From Phoronis australis (Eukaryota > Phoronida > Phoronidae), in contig NMRA01000332.1 of the NCBI GenBank assembly GCA_002633005.1, positions 302,972 through 366,971 of the forward strand: DNA of 64,000 bases, written 5' to 3'. The translations under genes and the position numbers were made by a program. Below, piece by piece: positions 43,601-55,600 of this stretch; position 1 is the first letter of the stretch; each line of letters begins with the position of its first letter. The notes under the pieces are model-generated. The model was not told the origin of the DNA, searched no databases, and was given only the letters and a program-made list of their open reading frames with translations.

Positions 43601-46600
43601 TTCAGATAAGCACTCTATCCTGTGGTTAGGTGTACAAGCCTAAGTCAACCTCTTGTTACAGCTCAGCAAGCCTGAAGCGAAAACACTGGGAGTACCCAAT
43701 GGAGGAGCAGTTATAAGGTGCTTTCTCATCAGGGGAACTTTGGTTAACTGAATAATTCGCATAACCTTCGCTTACCTTTGTGAATCTGCAAAGATATCGT
43801 AGTTAGCGAAATCAAAATTATCACTAGATGGCGATGCGACCTCTACCCATATCTTTGCCGAAACTTTGCTCTGAGCTTTTCCACTACACTGAAGTTTCGG
43901 TGAGTACTGAAGCTTCACTTTTGAATGTTACTATTTTCAGCAAAGTTTCGCTTGAACATTACCGGAGATTATACCTTTCCCACTGACCTAAGTTTGCCTG
44001 TAGTGGAAAGGTATGGATTACGTTTACTGATATTTGTCATTCAGTTAGATTGAAAAGGTTAACTTTTAACGAAAGATTCATTACTTTATAACAAAACTGT
44101 TTCATATTTAAACAAGAGCAACGCAGAGCGTTGAAATGCGCCCACAATTGCACCGCATACGGTATCCTTCTAGGGTTGTTTATTGGTACCATAAAGTGGC
44201 CAGTAGAGGGCATATATGTAGTATGTTGTACTTTGCAAAATGGAAAGGCATGGTCCTTGTCTCCTCAACAGACTAGGGGCAAAATGTGAGTAATCTTCAT
44301 AATACAAGCACAATCTATACACCAGTTGCTTAAAGCACCACAGAAACATAGAATTAAAAACAAATTTACCAACATTCGAGATTAGCACAGCATTAGAATG
44401 CCAGAAACAAATTTCTACTTGGAACTTTTCCTTCATAGTCACGAAGTAACACAAAGCACACACCTGAAGAAAATACAGAGGTCAATGTAAAATACTAAAA
44501 TTGCCCCTAGAGGCAAATACTAAAATTGCCACTAGAGGAATACCGGTAGTCAGAATCATCCTAAAGTCGTCATCGTCCGTTGTCAACATCACATAAATAC
44601 ACTTGCTAAATTTAGTAAAGATCCTGCAAACGGTTTGGGAGATACAGCCATGGGCGCAAAAAAAAACAAAACTACCACTAGGCGGGGCCACAGTAGTCCA
44701 AATCATCTGAAAATCATTGTCAGCTGTCTTCCTTATAGTAAGCACATACACGCCAATTTTCACAATCATCCTTTGAGCAGTTTGGTTGATAGAGGGGTGG
44801 ACGCAAAAATACAGACTCGAAAACCCTAAAAATGGCCACTAGGTGGCGCAAACTATGTCGAATCCATCTGAAAACGGCAGGATAGCGTCATCTCACTACT
44901 AGGTGCCTACATACCAAATTTCATGAAAATCCGTTCAGGACTTTTGAAGATACAAAGGTAAGCGTAAAAAAAAAAAATTGCCACTAGGGGGCACACCGGT
45001 AGTCGGATCCCTCCGAAAGTTCGACATGCAGTCCCATTCATGAATGGAACATATGTGCCAAATTTCATGAACGTATGTCAAAGGGTTTTGGAGATAGAGC
45101 AGCGGACACCGGACGCCAGACGCCGGACGGACGCCGCCCGGACGGACGGACAGACGGACGGACGGACAGAGATGACGGCATAATGCGCCCACATAAAAAG
45201 TTATATAAGTTTCGACTATATTGATATGAATTCGAATTAGTTTCACACTAAACGTACATCAAGAAAACTGCAAGTTTTAGGCAGCTATGTTACGGAAGGA
45301 GTGAATGTCATAATACAGCTAGTGAACATTTGTGGGTGGAAAAGTTGCCAAATCCAGTGTACTCAAAACTGGATTTGTGGCCCTTTTGCAATAAAAGCTA
45401 CATCAAAATGTAGCATGCCCAACTGTGTAGATTTTTTTTCTTGTCCCTTATGACCATTCCCAAGAATCACAATCTGCTGAACCTAATTTTGCTAACATCA
45501 TCATTTACCCACTTTTGTAACACAAAATCCACTGATCAGGTTGAGAGGGGTAAATTACAAAGCAACTTTTAAGTCATGGTATAATTTAAAAACTTTTTAT
45601 TGATGGATGCTTCAAAAAACATCATATGTACTTAAAGGGGAAAGCAACTGTTTTTCATCTGACCTTTAGATCTGGATTCTCTTGGAGACACATTTTCAGT
45701 GTTGAATTAGGTGTTACCTGGTGTAAAAGTACAATGTGACCAAGATGGCCCAGTGAAAGGTTCACATCTTGGCTCAGCATTTACCATACTTGCATTGACC
45801 ACAGAAGAATGGAATGACACAGACTCTATTCAGTGAGCCAGTAGGACATCTCCAAGATAACCACTTAGGGTCAGCAGTTTTTCTAAAGGGACCTCAAAGG
45901 GAGTCACCATGCATAGGTACTTCATAAGCCTTCATTTAGGAATGGTTCAAGAAATCATAACACTACTTATTTATTGATTGATGTCTTCAGCAACTACACA
46001 TCTACAAGGTGCCACGTAGTGACCAAGTTCATTCACCAATGCTTTCACAAGTCAGAATATCTACTTAATTAAACATTTCAGTTCATTGATTGATGCTTCC
46101 AGAAGTCACAACATGTACTTAATGAGTCTGTTCATTCAGTGATGTTTCCACTAGCCACAGTTTGTACTAGACAAGCCTGTCCAATTACATGGATGAAACC
46201 AGAGGTGCCATAACATAGTTTATCAAGGTTACCAGACTGCTTGGCTTACTGGTGGGTCACCTTCAATCACATTGGTATTGGTCAAATGGTTACTAGAGGG
46301 CAGACCACTGGTGCATGGAAAGAATCCATGACTCTCACTCATATCTGGACACAATAACTTCTTCCCCCATGTTAACCTACTGAAGCTCTTTAAAGTCCTT
46401 GAGCCCCACTGAAAGCTGAATAGGCAAACATAAATGTGCGTGTTGAACATTCCTACACTACAATCAAAGCATTCAGACAAAATGACGCAGATTCTTCGTC
46501 GGAAAGGCTGGGTGGAATAGTCTTCCCTAATCAATCAAGAGCAGTAATAATAGGAAAGTGGATAAGGCATGCTGCAATTAGAATTTTGCTGTCCTAATAC

Positions 46601-49600
46601 AGCACTATTACCAGTAATTTTTGGTGTTAACAGATTAAGACGCCATGACAGGGAAAATGGTATTTGTTTACATTTGACTTTTACTGTAACTACAAGACCA
46701 CCCAATGGTATTTGTATGTTTACATTCGTCTTGTACCGTAACTATGAGACCACCCAATGGTATTTGTTTGTTTACATTTGTCTTGTACTAGAACCGTACG
46801 AGACCACCCAGTGGTATTTGTTTGTTTACATTTGTCTTGTACGAGAGATCACCCAATGGTATTTGTTTGTTTACATGTGTCTAGTACCGTAACTACGAGG
46901 CCACCCAAAGGCAAATGCTTGAAGGAACAAGAGAGCTTGTCATAGCTTTTGTAACAAACCTCCCATATGCACTACGTGTTAGAAAGACATTTCACTAAAC
47001 AGCAATTCTCTTCCATGGGAAAAACTTGTGCCCATTTAGAGAGATAGCATCATCAGCAATCTGAAGTTGGGCCACACCTATGATTTTTTTAACGAAATTC
47101 TCAGGTTTTCAATAAAGTACCGTCGTCCCAAACTGTAGGCGAAGATCCAGTTTCATGTTCACTTGTGTCAGTCTCGCAAACTACGGGTAAGTAAACAGGA
47201 TGTAGAAACTGAAATTGGTCACAGATTAATGGTATTTTACATTACAATGCTGTTGATCAAATGTCATTCGTTGACTAAGTGTCTATTCTATCTTAATGTC
47301 GTCGTTTCAGGTTACACAAACTTCACGATTATCACACTTCATTGCCGAAGTGTTCTGAAAGCTGAAGTCTATTTCCGTTTATGGATTTACATTCCAAAAC
47401 GGAAATAAATCAAAGGATTACGGTCATAACATAATTTTGAGTATGGTCATAACATAATTTTGAGTACGGTCATAACACAATTTTGAGTACGGTCATAACA
47501 TAATTTTGAGTACGGTCATAACATAATTTTGAGTACGGTCATAACACAATTTTGAGAACGGTCATAACACAATTTTGAGTACGGTCATAACATAATTTTG
47601 AGTACGGTCATAACATAATTTTGAGTACGGTCATAACATAATTTTGAGTACGGTCACAACATAATTTTGAGTATGGTCACAACATAATTTTGAGTACGAT
47701 CACAACATAATTTTGAGTATGATCACAACATAATTTTGAGTATGCTCAAAACATAATTTTGAGTATGGTCATAAAATAATTTTGAGTATGGTCATAATAT
47801 AATTTTGAGTACGGTCATAACATAATTTTGAGTATGGTCATAAAACAATTTTGAGTATGGTCATAATATAATTTTGAGTACGGTCATAACATAATTTTGA
47901 GTATGGTCATAAAATAATTTTGAGTATGGTCATAATATAATTTTGAGTATGGTCATAACATAATTTTGAGTACGGTCATAACATAATTTTGAGTATGGTC
48001 ATAAACATAATTTTGATGTTATTACAGATTAACATCCCTACTCCTACTGTCTACAGAAAAATCTAAAAATGTCAGTTTAAGTATTTCCAGTTACTGAGCT
48101 GGGGGGTGGGGGTGGAAAGACAAGGTTATCCTAACTCACACTGCATTACATCTAGTTATTGACAATGGTGTGTCTGATTCTTTTACCTTAAAAGAAGTTT
48201 TTGTAACAGTTAGGATTGAAAATGACTTCTATGTCACTGCGTACGAAGAGAGCGGCAGACGAATTTGTGTAGATCTGAAGCTTATAGCGCATCGTCTGAG
48301 AATACTCAAGCTGAAGTAGAAGAAATGCTGTGGTATTGATCTCCCATTTGAAAAAAGCTCACTCCAGAAAAAAGGAGACATAACTAACTTAATAAGAGCA
48401 ATGCGAAGTGTTGAAATGGTCCCACGAATGCACCATAGACGGTGTGCTTCTAGGGTTGTTTATTTGCATCATAAACACGGTCACTAGATGGCGCAAAAAT
48501 GTTGAATCCATCCAAAAACGAGAACATGCCATAGCTTCCTTAATAAAAATCTGTCAGGAACTTCAGAGAAACAAAGGAAAACGGACAAAAATGCAATTGC
48601 CACTGGATCTGCCTGAAAGTCGTTGCCGTCTGTTGTTAGCTTCATATAAATGCACTTCCTAAATTTAATAAAGATCTTGCAGTTGTTTTAGGTGATACAG
48701 CTAATTATTGCTACGGGCGCAAAACTGCCACTAGGAGGTGCCACAGTAGTCAAAGTTGTCACAAATTGTCGTCTGCTATCCTCTTCATAGCAAAAACATA
48801 CAGGCCAATTTTCACAATCATCCTTAGAGCTGTTTGGTTGATAGAGAAGCGGACGCCAAAAAAACAAACTCGAAAACAGTAAGAATGGCTACTAGGTGAC
48901 GCAAAATACGTCAAATGAATCCGAAAACGCTTGGATACATCATCTCACAAATACAGCACACATCACGAAATATTGTCCACCCGGTCGGAAATTGGTCGAC
49001 GACTAGCCGTCGACCGGTCGGCAAATTAGCCGACCGGCAGCCGCCTGCAGTGCCGACTTATAAGGCGACCCCACAGCCGACCCTTCAGCCGTCTCTTTAG
49101 CCGACTGGCCATCAGCCGACCAGCTGGTCGGCTGCTATTTTTAGGCTAGAGTAGCAGTTGCGTAATAAGGTTGTCAGGCTCATACCACTTTGCGTGTCGA
49201 TGCATATTCGTCTTAGCACAGGGTCAAATAAATTAACCTAGTTTTGCTGTCTCGGTTACATGGGTTCACGTCGGTTGTGTAACACCACTACTTCGAAGGT
49301 TGAAGGCAAGCGGCATTAGTAAACATTGTATTACGGACAATGCAACAAGTTTTGGATGAAAAACGTGAAAGTTTTCTTTACATTTGATCTTTAATTTGAC
49401 TCGTGACGTTAACGAATTGTATTACATCGGTTGCTTCCCGGTCAATACAACGCTGTATAGCCATTTTGTAAACGCGGATGTTTTTCGCAGTCTTCGCCCA
49501 CAATTGATTTTGTTTGTGTAACGCCAAACTGCATCGTTTTTGCGTGTTTTAAGTTATTCACCGGTCTCCTATCACGCGCCCATGATGAAGGATTAGAGAG

Positions 49601-52600
49601 TGAGTTGTTACACCGCGAAGAGTTCTCACTCCGGGGATTTTATTTTCATATTATTGACCCTTGCAGTACAGACGCTAAATTCACGGTCCGGTATGCCCTA
49701 CACCCACGGACTTCGATGGCTCTAACTTTGAAATCATACTATGGTTACGATTTCCATGAATTAAGACGGTGACATCAAACACGGAATGGCCACTGTTGAG
49801 GCTACAGCCAATTATTGTAGCTTTGCGCATTCTGTTTTCATGTATCGGTGACGTTAAAATTTGGGCTAGTTACATGTACACATAGGCCCCTATAAGTTGG
49901 TCGTTCACGTTGTTCCAAAAATAAATATTTTCTGTCAACAACATATTGACAAATTATGTAAAATAAAACAATTGTGAACGGGAAGATGTGAATACGTGGT
50001 GAAGAGGTATTTGTCTCTAAGCGGCATCTGTGTGTGCATCTTTGGTAAAGTGATTGCAATGGCAAAAAATGATGAGAAGCAAAGCGTCTGGTGATATTTA
50101 TAGCGTATGATCTGGCAACCTCAGGTAGTAAGTGACGCTGAATGAGAAGTGGCAACTACATGTTTGGCTTGTAACGCCACCCCTCCCCGAGTTTTGCCAA
50201 TTCTAATCAGTCACCACTCGAGATTTGGTTCCCTTTCAGTCCTAAAATCACAAAATAATTCTTCTGCGCTCAGCTGTAAGAAACAATGCAGTTTTTTGAA
50301 ATGGTGCTCAGTCATAAAAAAGTTTCCAGCATGAGAACGCTTTATCAGAAATGCCAAGCACACGCAGCGTTGTAAGACAGAGACGTTGGCGTTTCCGTAT
50401 GTCCACAAAAGTGCTTTGAGCAGTGTTTACAAATTTGTTCATTTCGCTTTTCTACACTGACGACTATGGTCAACACGGTGTTTTAAAAAAGTACACTTTT
50501 GAGGGCATTTTCAAAAATAAATGTTTGGTTGATGAATTCACCGAGTCGGTGCCCACGGGCAGAAAACGTATCTGCGTAAAGAAAGAGTTGCGTTTTAAAA
50601 ACATTCAGAGCATGAGCTCAAGGACTGCCTGAAAAAGAAAATAAAACCGAATACCAAACAGAAACTTGTCCGTTGATCATATAGCTCTTGGAAAACTGTT
50701 ACCCAAAGAAATGGGCAAAATACGAACGTCATTTACGGAAGGTTATACCAGAAGTGATTCGTTGCAGTGGAGCCGCCACGGGATATTAAAAACGCTGTGA
50801 TGTGCAATAGTTAGCTGAATGGAAAGCTGAAGCGGAAAAATTCAGAACACACATTTTCTATTCAGGAATTGAAATCTTTGTAGAATCAAAAACAATTGAC
50901 AACCAGGATTTATTGCGTCAGAAAACTTATCACGCCAGGAGAGAATTCTTTTCATGCCCGGAGACAACGTGGTCACCCATTATGCAATGATGGCAATCCA
51001 GTGTGTACCTATACATTGGCATCTATTGTAAAACGTGGATTAGACGAAAGAAATTCAACCGCATTTGCAAGATAATATGTCTTGTCCGCAAGAGGTTGAA
51101 CAGTTAGCCCTTGTTTAGACGTATAGTACGAACATTATCACTTTGAAGGATCAATGCTTGGGGATGGTGACGGGGTGTTCTGGCGTGTAAAGTTACTGAC
51201 GTGATAAGTTTTTGAACGTGGCTTATTAAATTTTCAGTTCGGTTGCATTTTATTTTGATCCTGAAGTGAAGAATTTTTGGTCCTCACTTGATAAATTATA
51301 GGTGCTGATGTGATAAATTTCAGTCTTGACGTGGTGAATTTTAGTCTTAAAGTGTTTTTTTTTTGGTCTTCTGTGTGAAAACAATCTCAGTGTATTGGAT
51401 TGTTTTAATTCCTGCTTAAGTAAAATTTCTGGTTTTTAGATATTTATTTTTGGTCCTGAAGAGTTAACGTGATTTTCTTGGTTTTAATCATGTATAGAAA
51501 ATATATATTGTTAAATGTTGCAAATTAGGCCTCCCATAAATGTGGGAGAGCAAGTTGTGCAGCAGCGTTCTGTGTAACTTCTTATATAAGTCTAGGTGTT
51601 CATGATTTAGTAATACTATGAAAAATGAGTAGTTATGACTATGAAGAATGAGTAGTTGTGGATTCTTTTGAAATATATGCCTGGTATATGCCTGGTGTAG
51701 ATGGCTCAGTGTGATATTATGTAAGCCTTATAATCCTCTATGGCTTAACAACTATATATCTTCATTCATGCCTGTAACAGAGGTACTCCCAGGATCATCA
51801 AGCATGTGTATGTTTTTATTCTAATGAGGTGTGCTTCTGAGTAATCATACTTTCGCAGTGGTTCATTTCAAACGGATTCATTAAATCCAGTAAATATCTT
51901 TGCAACTGCTGATCTGCATATTAGACACGCATATTGCATCATACCTCATCAGAGTAAAACTTGTTATCAATCATAGTAGAAACATTTAGTTTTATCATTG
52001 CCACAAGACGTAAACAAACGCAGTCAGTGTCTGTAACTGTTGTGTCTACATTGCTGATGAATTAAAGTCGGTCTAATTCCATTTTTATATCACTGATTCA
52101 TGCCAAAGGTTTCAAATTGCGCCCCCTTAAGAGTTTTGACTTGCCCTGGTGATCACTAGAATCCGATGCAATAAACTTATAGAAGTTGTTTTTTAACCAG
52201 GGTAATAGAGCTGAAAATTTTGTGCGTTTTCGTTTGCGAGAGTGTTCTTTTTGAATCACTGGGTTAATAATTTTTACGCTCTACATGAAAACACAGACAA
52301 TTTTTGTAGGATTACCTGTACCAGGTTACCCCGAAAATATTATTTTCAAAGTTTTACCCCCTGGAGTATACGCGAAACGCCAAGTATTGTGTTCTTACGC
52401 CAAAGGGCTCGGAAGGCTCTAGTCTTGGTGCGAAGGTGTTTACTAAATTAAATATACAAATTTGCGCCGTTGTGGGTAAAAACTGACCGAATAAAATCTT
52501 CCTAGAGTAATCTAAATTATTTACCAGCGTTGCAAAATTTGGTTTTCTACAATTATTCTGCTGCTAAAATTAGGGTATGACCTTTTGCGTCGACTTTTGA

Positions 52601-55600
52601 CGCAATGAAATATTGCGTCACCTATTAGTCAGTTTCTTTTTCCCAGATTCTTCAATCAAACATTCTCCCTCGAGGTTACGTAAACGTCACGACAAATGAT
52701 CAGAATTGGTTTCACTTCATTATATGTTTTTTGGAATTTTGATATCAGTCAACCAAATTTTAGAACAAATTTTGCTGAGATGTTGTCACCATCTAATGGG
52801 AGATGTCGAAAACATTTTGAAAGTGGCGCGTGTCACGAATGAACTCTTTTCAAAACGACGACATACGTTTTTTCGTTACAAAAGGCAGAGAATTACGCAA
52901 GAAGATGACGTCGGATATTTTTCGTTGAAACGACCGTAACGGGCAATTTGAATGCCAATTGGCTTCCAGAGTTTGCATGCAAACTCGCCGGTCTTGTGCT
53001 CATGTTGATACAAGCTTTTCGACGAGGTGACAAGCGTACATGTACATGTAACTAACTGGGCTGTGTGAAGTTTCGAGGTCTGTTTGAGCTCAATACGCAG
53101 TGGCACCTTGCTGTATTTTGAAAATAGTCTTTACAGCTAGCTGGCTAGATAGGAAGGCTCTAGCTTCGAAATTTTTTTACTGCAAAAGTGACAACAATTT
53201 CAGAATGATGATGGATGCTGGATTACACTATAAACCGATCACAGTCTTCCGTTTTCATGCGCCCATGATTTAATATCGGCGCTATGTTCAAACCATTGTT
53301 TATATTGTTCCTAAAATAAACTTGGGTTCTGTTGCTGTACCAACATATTAAGAAATTATACAGAAATAAACAATAATTATCTGTGGTAAAGCGCAATATA
53401 CAGCGTGATGAAGTGATGATCAAGAGCAATAACGGATGAGCGCAAATGCGTGCTGCTTGTTGAGCAATCCGAGGCATGAAAACATTTGAGGTCGTAAAAT
53501 ATCCAGTGTTGTATTCTGATTTTTATGCAATTTTGCTGTAAATTTCAAATTTTGTGCTTGTTTTTATGCATAATGTACTGTATAAAGTCTCATATCTAAA
53601 GTTAGAAATTATTTTTCCGCTATATCGCTTAACGTTTGATTTTACCATGCCGTCATTAATTCAACATAAGGTTTTCAGCTTTTGTAATGTCACGCACTTC
53701 GTATTTGTAGGTTGATTCGATTTTACCCCCATTCAATAGTTGAACAAAATTTGATAAACCCATGTCAAGACCGGAGTTGCCACTGGTAAACGAACAGCGA
53801 ACAGTTAAATGTTTGTTTGTCCAAAGTTCACCCGCTAAGTCATAAAATGGTAATTGCCAACCAAGGACACGCTTAATCCGAATTGGTCGTCTACGCGAGG
53901 CGACCAATTAGCCGACCCAAGTGCCGACCTCAGAGGCGACTAAGCAGACGGCTCCTAGCCGACTGTTGTTGGTTGGCTGCTGGTCGGCTAGACGACCGGT
54001 CGACGGCCGGTCGTCGACCAATTTCCGACCGGTCGGCCAAAAATTCGTGATGTGTGCTGTAGATGCCTATGTGCCAAGTTTCATGAAAATCTGTTGAGGA
54101 CCTTTGGATGCAGAGGTAAACGTAAAAAACTACAAGAGCAACGCAGAGCGTTGAAATGCATCCACGAATGCATCGCAAATGGTGTGCTTTTAGGGTTGTT
54201 TATTTGTGTAATTAAAATGGCCACTAGATGGCACAAAATACATCGAATCCGTCTGAAATCCAAAAAAAACGTCATTGTTTCTTTAAAAGAAAGCCATTTA
54301 CAGACTTTAATTACAATTCGCCGAGGAACTTCAGAGAAACAGCGGAAAACAAAAAAAACGAAATTGCCACTAGGGGGCACAGTGTTTCTCGGATCAGTCT
54401 AAAAGTCGTCATCTTCTCTTTTTAACTTCATATAAATACACGTGCTAAATTTAATAAAGATCCTGCAGAGGGCTTAGGAGATACAGACAGGGGTGTAAAA
54501 AAACAAAACCGCCACTAGGAGGCGCCACAGTAGTCGAAGTCATCAGAAAATCATCGGCAACCGTCCCTTCATAGAAAGTTCATACATGCCAACTTTCGCA
54601 ATCATCCTTAGAGTGGTTTGGTTGACACAGGGACGAATGCCACAAAACAGACTCAAAAACAACAAAAATGGAAACTAGGTGGCGTAAAAAACCTCGAATC
54701 AATCCGAAGATGAATGGCTAGCGTCAACTCACTAATGGATGCCTATGTGCCAAATTTTATGGAAATCTGTTGAGTACCTTTGAAGATACAGCGATAAACG
54801 TAAAAACCTAAACTTGCCACTAGGGGGCACACCTGTAGACCCATCTGTCCGAAAGTCGTCGTCGTCCGTTATCAACTTTATATAAATACATTGCGTAAAT
54901 TTAATAAAGATCCTGTAGAGCGTTTAGGAGATACAGCCGGCATGGGCACAGTTAACAAACAAAACTGCCACTTAAGGAGGCGCAACAGTAGTCAAAGTCA
55001 TCAGAAAATCGTCAACCGTATTCTTTATGGTAAGACCATACATGCCAATTTTCACAATCTTCCTTAGAGTGGTTTGGTTGTAAGAGGGGCGGACGCCAAA
55101 AAAATGACTCGAAAATAATAAAAATGGCCACTAGATGGCATAAAATCCATCGAAGCAATCCCAAAACGGGAAGATAACGTCAACTCATTAACAGATGCCT
55201 ACATACCAAATTTCATGAAAATTGGTTGAAGACCTTTGAAGACACAGAGGCAAACGTAAAAAACTAAAATTGCCACAAAGGGGCACAGCGGTATTTGGGT
55301 CGGTCCGAAACTCGTCGCCCTATGTCGTAGACCCCATAGGAACACACCTGCCAAATTTCAATACGATCCTGCAAGGGGTTTAGGAGATACATCCGTGGAC
55401 GCCAGACATCCTGACGCCCACACAGAGATGACAGCAATATGCGACCACATACAAATATGTGGGCGAATAAAAATTGCAACTAGGGGCCACACCAGTAATC
55501 AGGTCTGTCTGAAATTCGTCGTCAGCCGTCGTCAGCTTAATAGGAGCCCATCTGCCAAATCTCATCAAGATACAGCAGCAGACACTGGACCCCAGGACAG

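Larger units (their letters stand above)
48954..54059. mobile_element. 5.1-kb TIR element with GCCGAC-rich ends, TA target site
   Basis: The left end is CAGCACACATCACGAA and the right end is its inverse (TTCGTGATGTGTGCTG). The inverted repeat extends about 75 bp and includes GGTCGGAAATTGGTCGACGA in both arms. Beyond it, ~100 bp at each end carries many GCCGAC/GTCGGC motifs. A TA lies on each side (48952-48953, 54060-54061); other DR copies have a single TA at this point, which fixes the insertion exactly. The interior has degraded coding traces (50423-51075) and the R5 segment. TA sites suggest Tc1/mariner or another TA-targeting group, but the size and end structure are not typical, so I leave it unclassified. 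Confidence 0.85.

Noticed and set aside
45120-45165. GACG microsatellite as an independent feature
   Set aside because: It is part of the 3' end of DR copies and varies in length among them.
44170-45246. Several ~95-residue minus-strand frames
   Set aside because: They lie wholly inside DR copy C, and similar frames recur in other DR copies. They are repeat shadows.
46569-46892. 107-residue open frame with repeated TTQWYLFVYICLV-type segments
   Set aside because: Produced by the underlying tandem DNA repeat.
47419-48015. CRISPR-like array of short repeats
   Set aside because: Units are contiguous with no unique spacers, and the context is animal nuclear DNA. It is a minisatellite.
49838-50155. 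105-residue minus frame inside the 5.1-kb element as its transposase
   Set aside because: No catalytic motif, no similarity, and the other strand has better protein-like traces.
54081-54380. Overlapping ~100-residue frames on both strands
   Set aside because: Within DR copies D and E; no protein similarity.
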